64,000 bases of DNA from positions 490,949 to 554,948 of the forward strand of contig NZ_KB892707.1 of the NCBI RefSeq assembly GCF_000373925.1. The letters run 5' to 3'. Origin of the DNA: Actinopolymorpha alba DSM 45243 (GTDB taxonomy: Bacteria > Actinomycetota > Actinomycetes > Propionibacteriales > Actinopolymorphaceae). The notes under the pieces are model-generated. The model did not search any database. It saw only the letters and a program-made list of their open reading frames with translations, and was not told where the DNA came from. The position numbers and the translations under genes are program-made. Positions 27,725 through 37,370 of this stretch are shown piece after piece. Numbering within the stretch: the stretch's first letter is position 1; every line of letters begins with the position of its first letter.

Positions 27725-29833
27725 ATGCGTCCGATTACTGACCTCGTCCGCAAGATCGCGCCGCTCAAGGTCGTCTCGGAGTTCGCTCCTTCCGGCGACC
27801 AGCCGCAGGCCATCGAGGACATCGCCCGTCGGATCGAAGCGGGCGAGCAGGACATCGTGCTGCTCGGCGCCACCGGCACGGGCAAGACGGCGAGCATCGC
27901 GTGGGTGGTGGAGAAGCTCCAGCGGCCGACGTTGGTGATCGAACCCAACAAGACACTGGCCGCGCAGTTCGCCAACGAGTTGCGGCAGTTCTTTCCCGAC
28001 AACGCGATCGAATACTTCGTTTCCTACTACGACTACTACCAGCCCGAGGCATACGTCCCGCAGTCCGACACCTACATCGAGAAGGACTCCTCGATCAACG
28101 AAGAGGTCGAGCGGCTGCGGCACTCCGCGACCAACTCCCTGCTGACCCGGCGCGACACGATTGTCGTCGCCACCGTGTCGAGCATCTACGGCCTCGGCAC
28201 GCCGCAGGAGTACGTCGACCGGATGGTGCGGGTCGCGGTCGGCGACGAGGCGGAGCGCGACCAGGTGCTGCGGCGCCTCGTCGAGATGCAGTACGCCCGT
28301 AATGACGCGGCCGGCACGAGGGGCACCTTCCGGGTCCGCGGCGACACGCTCGAGGTCTTCCCGGTCTACGAGGAGCTCGCGGTCCGGATCGAGTTCTTCG
28401 GCGACGAGATCGAGCGCCTCTCCACGCTTCACCCGGTGACAGGTGAGATCGTCACCGAAGACCAGGAGCTCTACATCTTCCCCGCATCCCACTACGTGGC
28501 CGGCATGGAGCGCATGGAGCGGGCGATCCAGGGCATCGAAGCGGAGCTTGCCGAGCGCCTCGAGGAGCTCCAGAAGCAGGGCAAGCTGCTTGAGGAGCAG
28601 CGGCTTCGGATGCGCACGACGTACGACATCGAGATGATGCGGCAGATCGGCACCTGCTCGGGGATCGAAAACTACTCGCGGCACATCGACGGCCGCGAGG
28701 TTGGCTCGCCTCCCAACTGCCTTCTCGACTACTTCCCCGAAGACTTCCTGCTCGTCATCGACGAGTCGCACGTGACGGTGCCCCAGATCGGCGGCATGTA
28801 CGAAGGCGACATGTCCCGCAAGCGCACCCTGGTCGAGCACGGCTTCCGGCTGCCGTCGGCGATGGACAACCGGCCGCTGCGGTGGGAGGAGTTCCTCGAG
28901 CGGATCGGCCAGACCGTCTACCTCTCCGCGACGCCCAGCAACTACGAGCTGAGCAAGGCCGACGGCGTGGTCGAGCAGATCATCCGGCCAACGGGTCTGG
29001 TCGATCCGGAGGTCGTGGTGAAGGCGACGAAGGGTCAGATCGACGACCTGATCCACGAGATCCGGCTCCGCGAGGCCAAGCACGAGCGGGTGCTGGTGAC
29101 CACGCTGACCAAGAAGATGTCCGAAGACCTCACCGACTACCTGCTGGAGCAGGGCATCCAGGTCCGCTATCTCCACAGCGAGGTCGACACGCTGCGCAGG
29201 GTCGAGTTGCTGCGGGAGCTGCGGATGGGCGAGTTCGACGTCCTGGTCGGTATCAACCTCCTGCGCGAAGGTCTCGACCTCCCCGAGGTCTCGCTGGTGG
29301 CCATCCTCGACGCCGACAAGGAAGGCTTCCTGCGCTCGGGCACCAGCCTGATCCAGACCATCGGCCGGGCCGCCCGTAACGTCTCGGGCCAGGTGATCAT
29401 GTATGCCGACACGATCACGCCGTCGATGCGGAAGGCCATCGACGAGACCAACCGGCGCCGGGAGAAGCAGGTCGCCTACAACCTCGAGAATGGCATCGAC
29501 CCGACACCGCTGCGCAAGAAGATCGCCGACATCACCGACTTGCTCGCCCGTGAAGACGCCGACACCCAGAAGCTGCTCGGCGGTGCCGGACGCCAGCGGA
29601 GCCGGGGCAAGGCGCCGGTGCCGGAGCTCGCGAGTCACGGTGAGGCCGGGCGGCATGCCAAGGACCTGGCCGCATTGCCGGCAGCGGATCTCGCCGATCT
29701 CATCCAGGAGCTCAACGACCAGATGAACACCGCGGCCGAGCAGTTGCAGTTCGAGTTGGCGGCCCGGTTGCGCGACGAGATCAGTGAGCTCAAGCGGGAG
29801 CTGCGCGGCATGCGCGAAGCCGGCGTCAAATAG
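27725..29833 (+). CDS. uvrB: Excinuclease ABC subunit B
   Basis: 702-residue damage-verification helicase of nucleotide excision repair. N-terminal [19 protein letters not shown], Walker A GATGTGKT, the beta-hairpin region [19 protein letters not shown] that clamps DNA, DEAD-like [14 protein letters not shown], helicase motif [11 protein letters not shown], and a C-terminal UVR domain ([16 protein letters not shown]) that binds UvrA/UvrC. Start ATG 27725 gives the conserved MRPITDLV; the open frame upstream (to 27665) is not used. uvrA/uvrC are not in this window. Confidence 0.97.
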   Translation: MRPITDLVRKIAPLKVVSEFAPSGDQPQAIEDIARRIEAGEQDIVLLGATGTGKTASIAWVVEKLQRPTLVIEPNKTLAAQFANELRQFFPDNAIEYFVSYYDYYQPEAYVPQSDTYIEKDSSINEEVERLRHSATNSLLTRRDTIVVATVSSIYGLGTPQEYVDRMVRVAVGDEAERDQVLRRLVEMQYARNDAAGTRGTFRVRGDTLEVFPVYEELAVRIEFFGDEIERLSTLHPVTGEIVTEDQELYIFPASHYVAGMERMERAIQGIEAELAERLEELQKQGKLLEEQRLRMRTTYDIEMMRQIGTCSGIENYSRHIDGREVGSPPNCLLDYFPEDFLLVIDESHVTVPQIGGMYEGDMSRKRTLVEHGFRLPSAMDNRPLRWEEFLERIGQTVYLSATPSNYELSKADGVVEQIIRPTGLVDPEVVVKATKGQIDDLIHEIRLREAKHERVLVTTLTKKMSEDLTDYLLEQGIQVRYLHSEVDTLRRVELLRELRMGEFDVLVGINLLREGLDLPEVSLVAILDADKEGFLRSGTSLIQTIGRAARNVSGQVIMYADTITPSMRKAIDETNRRREKQVAYNLENGIDPTPLRKKIADITDLLAREDADTQKLLGGAGRQRSRGKAPVPELASHGEAGRHAKDLAALPAADLADLIQELNDQMNTAAEQLQFELAARLRDEISELKRELRGMREAGVK

Positions 29834-29880
29834 CTGGTGCCCGATCCACCACCCGCGGCAGGCCCGACGGCACGAGCCAC

Positions 29881-29886
29881 TAGGGT
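29881..29886 (+). promoter_or_regulatory. -10 element TAGGGT of the 29896 operon
   Basis: TAGGGT ends 10 bases before ATG 29896: a leaderless or nearly leaderless start for the three-gene operon. Confidence 0.5.
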
Positions 29887-29895
29887 GTCAGAGCC

Positions 29896-30855
29896 ATGGT
29901 CGAAATCGACATCGACGAGGCGATCCGCCATTCGTGGGAGCGGGTACGCCGGCTGGAATACCTCACCCGCCGACAGTCCTCGCTAGCCGAGGAGGTCGCC
30001 GATCTCGAGGTGCAGCTGTCCGGACTCCGCGCCCGGCTTCGCGACGAGGAACGCGACGTCGCCAGGCTGACCGGGATGTCGTTCGCCGCGCTGCTCGCAT
30101 CGCTGTCCGGCGACAAGGACGACCAGTTGCTCCGTGAGCGCGTCGAGGCCGAGGCCGTCCGCCTCAGAGTGAAGGGGCACGAGGGACGCCTGGAGCAGAT
30201 GAGGGCCCAGCTCAAGGACGTCCTCGCCGAGCTGGGCGAGCTAAGGGATGCGCGGTCGGCGTACGAATCCGCACTGGCCCGGCGGCCGGGACCCGCTGAG
30301 GCGGGCAGCTATGCCTCGCCCGACCTCGCCGACCTGGGGCGCCGGCTTGCCAGCGTCGAGGCCGATCTGTGGGAGCACGGTGAGGCGCGGGCGGCGGGCG
30401 CGAACGCGATCCAGTCGTTGCGGGCGGTGTCGGTCACCCTGCGCGGCGCCAGCGGTGTCGCATCGGCCGAGATGTCCGGCCGGACCTTCGCCGAACTTGT
30501 GCGGCACGGCCAGCTCGGTCAGGCGGATCGTGCCGCGTGGTACGCCCAGCAGGCGCTCGCCGACTTCAGCCGGCAGCTCGCCGACATCGGTGTCGAGACC
30601 AGGTTCGAGATGCCACCGGTCGACATCCGGTGGTTCGCGGACATGTTCTTCGACGACCTCATCACTGACGCGACCAGGCACCACCGGATCACCCGGAGTG
30701 CCTCCCACATCGAGGAGATCAGCCGCTGGGCGGCGGGCATGGTGGAGCATCTGAGTGTCCGATGCGGGCAGCTGTCGCAGACCGTCGCCCACCTGCGCCG
30801 GCAGTGGGAGGCGGTTCTTCACGGAGAGAAGAGTGCAGGAGGTGAGGCGTCGTGA
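29896..30855 (+). CDS. Uncharacterised coiled-coil protein
   Basis: 319 residues, not recognised. Residues about 10-60 and 70-125 are heptad-rich, charged coiled coil (e.g. YLTRRQSSLAEEVADLEVQL, EGRLEQMRAQLKDVLAELGE); after a Pro/Gly linker a second helical part follows, with WYAQQALADFSRQLADIGVE and a Trp/aromatic segment DIRWFADMFFDDLITDATRH. No signal peptide or membrane segment, so cytoplasmic. The stop overlaps the GTG of the GDPD gene, so it is coupled to phosphodiester and phosphate-monoester hydrolases. Function unknown. Confidence 0.78.
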   Translation: MVEIDIDEAIRHSWERVRRLEYLTRRQSSLAEEVADLEVQLSGLRARLRDEERDVARLTGMSFAALLASLSGDKDDQLLRERVEAEAVRLRVKGHEGRLEQMRAQLKDVLAELGELRDARSAYESALARRPGPAEAGSYASPDLADLGRRLASVEADLWEHGEARAAGANAIQSLRAVSVTLRGASGVASAEMSGRTFAELVRHGQLGQADRAAWYAQQALADFSRQLADIGVETRFEMPPVDIRWFADMFFDDLITDATRHHRITRSASHIEEISRWAAGMVEHLSVRCGQLSQTVAHLRRQWEAVLHGEKSAGGEAS

Positions 30856-31553
30856 CGGCGGTCTGTATCGCGCATCGCGGGGAGCCGCGGGGGCATCGCG
30901 AGAACACCCTGCCGGCGATCCGTGCGGCGGTCGAGGCTGGAGCGGACATGGTCGAGATCGACCTTCGCCTCACCAGCGACGGGCAGCTCGTCGTCCTGCA
31001 CGACCCGACCTTGGAGCGCCTGTGGGGTGATCCGCGTTCCGTTGAGTCGGTGACGTTCGCAGACCTCGCGGCCCGACATCGGGCAGCGTCGGGGGAGTGG
31101 TCGATCCCGACCGCGGACGAGGCGATCGACCTGCTGGTGGAGCTGGACACCCAGGTCATGCTCGACGTCACGTCCGTACCCATCGGTCTGGCGACCGCGG
31201 AACTCGTCCGCCGGCGGGGCGTTGGCGATCGGGTGCTCTACGCCGGTGACACGCAGGCCCTGACGGCGATCCGGGAACGCCAACCCCTGGCGCTGATCGC
31301 GTTGTCGTGGGGAGAGCCGACTCCGCCGGCCGACCGGGTATGGGACCTGATCCAGCCGCGATACTTCAATCCCGACTGCACCCTCGTGGATGAGCGACTC
31401 GTCGCCGACACACATTCGGCCGGGCGTCTCCTGTCGACCTGGACGGTCGACGACCCGGCGCGGATGGCCCGGCTGATCGAGTGGGGAGTCGACGCGGTGA
31501 TCAGTAACGAGATCGCGACGCTGGTTGGTGTCGCCCACGAAACGAAGGTGTGA
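30852..31553 (+). CDS. Glycerophosphodiester phosphodiesterase family protein
   Basis: 233 residues, TIM-barrel GDPD that cleaves glycerophosphodiesters to glycerol-3-phosphate and alcohol. Catalytic signatures intact: IAHRGEPRGHRENTLPAI (His and Arg; the N of ENT), VEIDLRLTSDGQLVVLHDPT (metal Glu/Asp and second His), and late WTVDDPARMARLI. No signal peptide, so cytoplasmic (UgpQ-like). GTG start overlaps the preceding stop (GTGA); the next gene begins immediately after its stop. Confidence 0.9.
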   Translation: MTAVCIAHRGEPRGHRENTLPAIRAAVEAGADMVEIDLRLTSDGQLVVLHDPTLERLWGDPRSVESVTFADLAARHRAASGEWSIPTADEAIDLLVELDTQVMLDVTSVPIGLATAELVRRRGVGDRVLYAGDTQALTAIRERQPLALIALSWGEPTPPADRVWDLIQPRYFNPDCTLVDERLVADTHSAGRLLSTWTVDDPARMARLIEWGVDAVISNEIATLVGVAHETKV

Positions 31554-32351
31554 GTGGTGGGAGAGTACGACGGCGAACTCGCCACGGCCCTCGAACTCGC
31601 CGACTGGGCGAAGACGCGGATCACCGGGGCCCGCCCGACGGCAGTGACGACGAAGGCGAACGCGGCTGACCTGGTGACCGAGACCGATCGCGAGATCGAG
31701 CGGCATGTACGCGCCGTCCTCGCGGAGCGGTTCCCCAAGCACGCGGTGGTCGGCGAGGAGTACGGCGGCGCACCGGCGGTCGACGGCGGGCCGACCTGGT
31801 ACCTCGACCCGGTCGACGGCACCACCAACTACGCGAGCGGCCTGCCGTGGTGTTCGTTCAGTCTGGCGCTCTGCGACGCCGACGGCCCGGCGCTTGGTGT
31901 GGTCGCGGACCCCTTCCGGGGCGAGGTGTTCAGTGCCGTGCGTGGCGGGCCCGCCCTCTGCAACGGCGTACCCATCCGATGCCGGGAGTCGGTCGACACG
32001 CTCACTGGAGAGATCGTGGTGACCGAGTGGGCGGCGTACCGTCCGTGGCCGGGGATGACCACGATGCTCGAGCGGTTGTCGGAACGCTTCTGCACCGCCC
32101 GGATCATGGGTTCCTCGGCGCTGTCGCTGGTGAGCGTCGCCGCCGGCCGGGCAGCTGGCGGTGTGATCGGTACGTTCAACGCCATCGACGTCCTCGCGGC
32201 GGTGTTCATCGCCGATCGGGCGGGTGCCGACGTCCTGGGGGAGGACGGCACGCCGACGCTGTTTCCGAGCCAAGGCGGCATCCTGGTGGCCGCTCCCGGT
32301 GTGTCGCAGGAGATGTGGCGAATCTGGACCACGCCAGCCGAAGACACCTGA
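31554..32351 (+). CDS. Inositol monophosphatase-family protein
   Basis: 265 residues of the IMPase/FIG superfamily; Mg-dependent phosphomonoesterase. Metal motifs: VVGEEYGG (Glu), WYLDPVDGTTNYASGLPW (D-P-x-D-G-T), and ID in FNAIDVLAAVFIADRAGAD, where the usual W/Y-D is N-A-I-D. Substrate may be inositol-1-phosphate, histidinol phosphate or another sugar phosphate; no his or ino gene is adjacent. GTG start directly behind the GDPD stop, with GAAGG upstream. Confidence 0.88.
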   Translation: MVGEYDGELATALELADWAKTRITGARPTAVTTKANAADLVTETDREIERHVRAVLAERFPKHAVVGEEYGGAPAVDGGPTWYLDPVDGTTNYASGLPWCSFSLALCDADGPALGVVADPFRGEVFSAVRGGPALCNGVPIRCRESVDTLTGEIVVTEWAAYRPWPGMTTMLERLSERFCTARIMGSSALSLVSVAAGRAAGGVIGTFNAIDVLAAVFIADRAGADVLGEDGTPTLFPSQGGILVAAPGVSQEMWRIWTTPAEDT

Positions 32352-32364
32352 CGGCGACCCGCCC

Positions 32365-32370
32365 TAGCCT
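32365..32370 (+). promoter_or_regulatory. -10 element TAGCCT of the GNAT gene (leaderless)
   Basis: TAGCCT ends 7 bases before ATG 32377. Confidence 0.5.
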
Positions 32371-32376
32371 GGGCGG

Positions 32377-32847
32377 ATGGTGATCAGGCCGGTCCGTCTC
32401 GAAGACGTGGAAGATCTGCGGCGGAACTGCTTCAGCGCGATGTCGTCGGACGAGGTCCGCGCCGTGGTCGGCAAGGAACTGGCGCGGGATGGCAACGACA
32501 GTGTGTGGCTGGTCGCCGAGGACGAGTCGGGAGAGGTGGTCGCGACGTGTACGGTCACCCGGCTCGCTCACCGGATGTGCCGCCATCGCGCTGATCTTGG
32601 CGGTTTCGTCATAGCTCCCCGAATGCAGGGGAGCGGCCTGGCCCGGCGGATTGTGGACGCGGCTCGCGAGGAGGCTCAGCAGTGGGGGTGCTCCATTCTC
32701 GAGATCAGCTGTCGCGGTGGGACTCATGCCGAGAACGCCTACAAGGGTCTTGGTTTCGTGGAGTGGGGCCGGCTCAACGGCGGTTACGAGGACTTCGACG
32801 AGGTGTATGACCAGGTGCACCTCGCGATGAGGATCGACCCTCGGTAA
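32377..32847 (+). CDS. GNAT-family N-acetyltransferase
   Basis: 156 residues. IRPVRLEDVEDLRRNCF start, acetyl-CoA motif in GGFVIAPRMQGSGLARRIVDAA (R/Q-x-x-G-x-A/G as QGSGLA), and ENAYKGLGFVEWGRL at the end of the fold. Substrate unknown. Leaderless start, followed by a symmetrical hairpin. Confidence 0.86.
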   Translation: MVIRPVRLEDVEDLRRNCFSAMSSDEVRAVVGKELARDGNDSVWLVAEDESGEVVATCTVTRLAHRMCRHRADLGGFVIAPRMQGSGLARRIVDAAREEAQQWGCSILEISCRGGTHAENAYKGLGFVEWGRLNGGYEDFDEVYDQVHLAMRIDPR

Positions 32848-32852
32848 CGAGG

Positions 32853-32870
32853 CCGCGGAATCTTCCGCGG
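32853..32870. terminator. Perfect hairpin between convergent genes
   Basis: CCGCGGAA-TC-TTCCGCGG, 8-bp perfect arms, 5 bases after the GNAT stop and before the end of the minus-strand gene at 32919; a likely bidirectional terminator without a U-tract. Confidence 0.6.
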
Positions 32871-32918
32871 GCGAACGCCGGGGTGGGCGCCCGCGGCGGG
32901 ACTCCTCACCGGCCGCGG

Positions 32919-33281
32919 TCATGAGGCCGCCGTGGAGGTGTCGGGCGCCGGGCGTAGGGATGCGGCGGGGTACCAGTTCGTCACCCCGGTGGCGTCGAGC
33001 TTCGCGCGGCCGTACCACCCGTCGGCCTCCCTGACCCACCAGTCCAGGTGGCCGGGCCACCAGCGGCCGTCGACGAGCACCAGCACCTGCTTCGCCGGTA
33101 CGACCTTGCGGGAAGCGGTGTCGGTGCGGGCCTCCTGCACCGCGTAGCGGGCGTTCATGGTGCGCGCCAGTTCGGTCGCCTGGGGTTCGGCGAGGTCCTG
33201 CTTGCTGTGCCAGCCGTTGACGGCCGCGTCCCACACGCCGTAACCCTGTGGGGTTCTACGGACTGCGAAACGGTCGATCAT
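32919..33281 (-). CDS. Uncharacterised protein with LexA-controlled promoter
   Basis: 120 residues, function unknown. Start ATG 33281 has an excellent GGAGG six to ten bases upstream; the frame runs further upstream without a start signal. N-terminal MIDRFAVRRTPQGYGVWDAA reads like a short beta domain; LAEPQATELARTMNARYAV is helical; the C-terminus is rich in Trp (DGRWWPGHLDWW, GWYGRAKL, VTNWYP). No membrane segment. The perfect LexA box at 33320-33335 makes it a likely member of the SOS response. Confidence 0.78.
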   Translation of the reverse strand: MIDRFAVRRTPQGYGVWDAAVNGWHSKQDLAEPQATELARTMNARYAVQEARTDTASRKVVPAKQVLVLVDGRWWPGHLDWWVREADGWYGRAKLDATGVTNWYPAASLRPAPDTSTAAS

Positions 33282-33734
33282 GTTCCTGTCCTCCGATCGG
33301 TCACCTTGGGCAGGGGGGATCGAACTGACGTTCGAATGGTACCTCCTTGGGTGCACTCCCCGCCGCGGGGTCGCCGGAAGAGGTGAGAGTTGGACAGTCC
33401 GCGTCCGTGTGGTGCCGGACGGTCGCCACGCCGGGTCCGGCACATGTCGAGCGCATTCCGGGGCGTACCGCGCGGATCCGCCAGACCGGACGTGCGGATG
33501 GGCGGCGATGGTCGGGATGTCGCCGGTCCGCGACCAGGTGGAGACCTCGCTGCCGATGACCGTAACCGACCTTCACAAGGTCTTTACTTTACGAAGACTT
33601 GCTCTCGACCGGTGGATGGTTGCAGGCTCGTCCCTGCGGATTCCTCGAGTTTCGCACCAGTCTCACCTGCGATGAACCCCGATGTGGCACCTCCGATGTG
33701 ACAGGTCGTACGGCGTCTAAAGAAGGTGGGGACG
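33282..33734. other. Divergent regulatory region: SOS gene and ABC operon
   Basis: 453 bases without a gene. Holds the LexA box (33320-33335) on the left side. On the right, AAGGTCTT (33577-33584) and AAGACTT (33594-33600) form an imperfect inverted repeat in an AT-richer stretch about 135 bases before the ABC operon, a possible operator. The middle part shows nothing recognisable. Confidence 0.6.
33320..33335 (-). promoter_or_regulatory. LexA (SOS) box
   Basis: TCGAACTGACGTTCGA: both 6-base half-sites match the actinobacterial SOS consensus TCGAAC-N4-GTTCGA exactly. Centre is about 46 bases upstream of the ATG at 33281. Confidence 0.85.
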
Positions 33735-35411
33735 ATGAGTCGAACGCGGCTCGTGCGCATTGTTGTCAGTCTGCTGGGTGTGGCCCTCGTGGCTGCTGCC
33801 TGCGGTGGTGACAAGTCTGGTAGTGGCAATGCTGGTGGCGGTTCGGCGAAGGCGCTCACGATCGTCAATGCGTCGGGGGCTCTCTGGACCTGTAATTTCA
33901 ATCCCTATGCCCCGTCGAGCGGACAGACCGGGGGCGTGATCTGGGAGCCACTTGTCTATGTCAATTCCCTGACCGGCAAGGAACAACCCTGGCTTGCCAC
34001 GTCGTACGACTGGAGTGCGGACGGCAAGCAACTGACCTTCACCACCCGTGAAGGCGTCACCTGGACAGACGGTAAGCCGTTCTCCGCAAAGGATGTCGCC
34101 TTCACGTTCAATGCCGGCAAGACCAACGACGCGCTGGACACCTATGCCCTGTGGAGCGAAGGTGTCCTCGACAGTGTGGGGGCAAGCGGCAACACCAAGG
34201 TGACGTTCACCTTCAAGCGGGTGTCGACCTCGTCGTTCTATTACGTCGCCGGAAAGACCAACATCCTGCCCGAGCACATCTGGTCGAAGGTCGAGGATCC
34301 GGTCAAGGCCATGATGAAGAAGCCGGTGGGTACCGGCCCTTACACCATCGGCTCGTGTTCACCGCAGGTGGCGACCTACACCAAGAACCCGGAGTACTGG
34401 CAGAAGGGCAAGCCGCTCGTCGACAAGATCCTTTATCCGGCGTTCGTCGACAACCAGCCGGCCAACCTGCATCTCTCGCAGGGCAAGGGCGACTGGGGCG
34501 GTCAGTTCGTTCCCAATATCGACAACTACTGGGTGGCCAAGGACAAGGCCAACCGTAAGTACTGGTATCCGCCCAACGGCAACGTCATCATCGCGATCAA
34601 CAGCACCAAGCCGCTCCTCGGCGACAAGCGTGTCCGGCAGGCCCTGTCGTCCGCCGTCGACCGGGAGAAGGTGTCCAAGGACGGCATGTACGGCTACCAG
34701 CCGCCGGCCAACCAGGCGGGAATCGCCGTTCCGACGTTCCAGGAGTGGTACGACGACGCGGCGGCGGCGGCGTACGACTACACCTTCGACCCGGCCAAGG
34801 TGGCCGAAAAGCTCGGCGACGCCGGTTTCACCAAGGGCCCTGACGGGATGTTCCAGACTCCGGACGGCAAGCCGTTCAAGCTCAGCATCATCAACAACGG
34901 TGGTTTCACCGACTGGGTCGCGTCAGTGCAGGTGATCGTCAGCAGCTTCAAGAAGGCCGGCATCACCCTCGAGGCCCTCAACCTCAATGGCAACGAATAC
35001 AACCGCCGCCTGAGCCAGGGGCAGTTCGACCTCGCCTACACCTCGGGTGCCAATGGCCCGACGCCCTACTACGAGCTTCGCGACGTGTTGTACGGCGCGT
35101 ACGCCGAACCCATTGGCAAGGACACCAGCCGAAACTACGAACGCTGGAAGGATCCGAAGACCGACGAGCTGATCGAGAAGTACGACACCCTGCTGGAGCA
35201 GAACGACCAGAAGGCCGTCATCAAGGATCTCCAGCGCATCATGCTCGAAGAGGTTCCGGTCATTCCGGTGACCCAGAACGTCGCCTGGTCCCAGACCGAC
35301 ACGTCGCGGTTCACCAACTGGCCAACGGCGGAGGATCCGTACGCCAACCCCGCGCCGTATGTCCAACCGGACTGGGCTGTGGTGCTCCTCAACCTGAAGC
35401 CGAAGAAGTAG
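33735..35411 (+). CDS. ABC transporter substrate-binding lipoprotein (Opp/Dpp family 5)
   Basis: 558-residue extracellular receptor. Lipoprotein signal with lipobox AAAC near residues 19-22, then Ser/Gly linker; SBP_bac_5 core with YDWSADGKQLTFTTREGVTW, GTGPYTIGS and VRQALSSAVDREKV. ALWTCNFNPYAP near the mature N-terminus and NWPTAEDPYANPAPY near the C-terminus resemble receptors of Opp-type systems that bind oligosaccharides rather than peptides, so the ligand is open. ATG 33735 follows GAAGGTGGGG; GTG 33726 overlaps that site. First gene of a five-gene operon. Confidence 0.92.
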   Translation: MSRTRLVRIVVSLLGVALVAAACGGDKSGSGNAGGGSAKALTIVNASGALWTCNFNPYAPSSGQTGGVIWEPLVYVNSLTGKEQPWLATSYDWSADGKQLTFTTREGVTWTDGKPFSAKDVAFTFNAGKTNDALDTYALWSEGVLDSVGASGNTKVTFTFKRVSTSSFYYVAGKTNILPEHIWSKVEDPVKAMMKKPVGTGPYTIGSCSPQVATYTKNPEYWQKGKPLVDKILYPAFVDNQPANLHLSQGKGDWGGQFVPNIDNYWVAKDKANRKYWYPPNGNVIIAINSTKPLLGDKRVRQALSSAVDREKVSKDGMYGYQPPANQAGIAVPTFQEWYDDAAAAAYDYTFDPAKVAEKLGDAGFTKGPDGMFQTPDGKPFKLSIINNGGFTDWVASVQVIVSSFKKAGITLEALNLNGNEYNRRLSQGQFDLAYTSGANGPTPYYELRDVLYGAYAEPIGKDTSRNYERWKDPKTDELIEKYDTLLEQNDQKAVIKDLQRIMLEEVPVIPVTQNVAWSQTDTSRFTNWPTAEDPYANPAPYVQPDWAVVLLNLKPKK

Positions 35412-35426
35412 CGTCGAGGGCCTGGG

Positions 35427-36413
35427 ATGCCGCGACTGATCCGCAGGTTGGAGTTCTTCGTCGTCACGTTCTGGGCAGCGGTGAGTATCAACTTCCTGCT
35501 GCCCAGGATGATGCCCGGAGATCCGGTCCAGGAAATGATGAACCGGATGAAGGGACAGATCAGCCCGGCCCGTCGGCATTCGCTGGAGGTCATGCTCGGG
35601 CTGAACACCCAGGACCCGTTGTGGAAGCAGTACCTTGACTACTGGGGTCAGGTCGTGCGGTTCGACTTCGGATCTTCGATCACCTATTTTCCGGACACCG
35701 TGACGAACGTCATCTCGATCGCGATTCCGTGGACCCTCGGCCTGGTGGGTGCGACCACAGTTATCGCCTTCACCGTCGGGTCGTTGCTGGGCGCGACGGC
35801 GGCGTGGCGGCGCGGTGGCGTTCTCGACAGTGTGCTCCCGCCGGTCTTCATTGTCGTGGGTGCCCTGCCGTTCTTCTGGGTCGGACTCCTGTTTCTCTAT
35901 GTGTTCGGCGTTGTGCTCGGCTGGGCTCCGATCGGATTCGGATACGACGTGACCACCGGGGAGTTCGACTTCTCGTGGACGACGATCAGCCAGATCCTTT
36001 CCCACGCGATCCTGCCGGCGACGGTGATCCTCCTGACGTCGGTCGGAGGCTGGATCCTCACGATGCGCAACACGATGATCGGCGTACTCAATGAGGACTA
36101 CGTGAAGATGGCGCGGGCCAAGGGGTTGCCGGCCGGCCGGATCATGGTGCAGTACGCCAGCCGCAACGCGATCCTGCCCAACCTCACCGGGTTCGCGATG
36201 TCGTTGGGGTTCGTGATCAGCGGCGCGTTGCTGGTCGAGTTGGTCTTCACCTATCCCGGCGTCGGATATCTGCTCGTGCAGGCGGTCACGGGACAGGACT
36301 ATCCATTGATGCAGGCGTTGTTCCTGCTGATCACCACAACGACGTTGGTGTCGGTCCTGATCGCGGACGGAGTGACCTATGTGCTCGATCCCCGCACCCG
36401 AGGTAAGGACTGA
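35427..36413 (+). CDS. ABC transporter permease (DppB/OppB type)
   Basis: 328 residues, six membrane helices. N-terminal PRLIRRLEFFVVTFWAAV, the extracytoplasmic HSLEVMLGLNTQDPLWKQYL, and the EAA loop EDYVKMARAKGLPAGRIMVQ that contacts the ATPases, followed by ALLVELVFTYPGVGYLLVQAV. Lies 15 bases after the receptor gene and immediately before the second permease. Confidence 0.93.
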   Translation: MPRLIRRLEFFVVTFWAAVSINFLLPRMMPGDPVQEMMNRMKGQISPARRHSLEVMLGLNTQDPLWKQYLDYWGQVVRFDFGSSITYFPDTVTNVISIAIPWTLGLVGATTVIAFTVGSLLGATAAWRRGGVLDSVLPPVFIVVGALPFFWVGLLFLYVFGVVLGWAPIGFGYDVTTGEFDFSWTTISQILSHAILPATVILLTSVGGWILTMRNTMIGVLNEDYVKMARAKGLPAGRIMVQYASRNAILPNLTGFAMSLGFVISGALLVELVFTYPGVGYLLVQAVTGQDYPLMQALFLLITTTTLVSVLIADGVTYVLDPRTRGKD

Positions 36414-37370
36414 GTGATGGCGAGCCGAGAGATGGTGCCCGTCGTCGAGCCGGACCTACCGGAGCCATCGGGTCCCGCGGCGCGGCGGAACCGGGGCGTG
36501 CTCGGCAGTCTCGCGACCGCTGTCGTGAGGAGTCCGAAGGCGTTGGTTGGCGTGGTGATCCTGGGCATCTTTGTCGTGATGGCGGTCGGGGCGCCGTTGA
36601 TCGCGCCGTACGATCCGCACGACACGGAGTTCGGTCGGGCCGAGGGGCCGTCGGGCGCGCACTGGTTGGGCACCACCACGTACGGACAGGACGTCCTCTC
36701 CCAACTTGTCTACGGATCCCGCCAGTCGCTCCTGATCGCCTTGCTGGTGGGCGGTTTCGCAACCTTGGTGTCCGCGCTCCTCGGAGTCGCCGCCGCCTAT
36801 GTCGGGGACGTCGCCGACCACGTGCTGTCCCTCGTCACCGACATCTTCCTGGTGATTCCAGGCCTGCCGCTGCTGATCGTGATCAGCTCCTACATCCGAG
36901 GCGGCGGCCTGATGGTGATGGTCGGCGTGATCGTCTTCACCAGTTGGGCCTACGGCGCCCGGCAGTTTCGCGCGCAGGCGTTGTCGTTGCGCCACCGGGA
37001 GTTCCTGGAGGCGGCGCGGGTGCGCGGCGAGCGGACGTCGTACACCATCGTCTTCGAGATCCTGCCCACCATGACCGGGCTGCTCGTCGCGAACTTCCTC
37101 GGTGCGGCTGTCGGTGGTGTGCTCGCCGTGGCGGGCCTGCAGTTCATCGGGTTGGGCGACATCACGTCGATCAGCTGGGGCAGCATGATGCACTGGGCTG
37201 AGAACAACGAGGCGCTGCAGGCCGGCTCGCCTCTGTGGGATCTCGCACCGGGACTCTGTATCGCCTTGCTGGGAGCGAGTTTCGCCCTGATCAACTACGC
37301 CTTCGACGAGGTGAGCAACCCCGCCTTGCGACCCCCGAGGAGGAGACGCCGTGGCCGCGCCGTTGCCTAG
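36414..37370 (+). CDS. ABC transporter permease (DppC/OppC type)
   Basis: 318 residues. Long N-terminal tail, first helix VGVVILGIFVVMAVGAPLIA, then GAHWLGTTTYGQDVLSQLVY (the GT-D/GQDV motif), and the EAA loop REFLEAARVRGERTSYTIVF. Start is the GTG directly after the previous stop or the ATG one codon later. Overlaps the next gene by 20 bases. Confidence 0.93.
   Translation: MMASREMVPVVEPDLPEPSGPAARRNRGVLGSLATAVVRSPKALVGVVILGIFVVMAVGAPLIAPYDPHDTEFGRAEGPSGAHWLGTTTYGQDVLSQLVYGSRQSLLIALLVGGFATLVSALLGVAAAYVGDVADHVLSLVTDIFLVIPGLPLLIVISSYIRGGGLMVMVGVIVFTSWAYGARQFRAQALSLRHREFLEAARVRGERTSYTIVFEILPTMTGLLVANFLGAAVGGVLAVAGLQFIGLGDITSISWGSMMHWAENNEALQAGSPLWDLAPGLCIALLGASFALINYAFDEVSNPALRPPRRRRRGRAVA

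Noticed and set aside
27599..29656. Antisense open frame over uvrB (685 codons)
   Set aside because: Shadow of the uvrB frame with no domain content.
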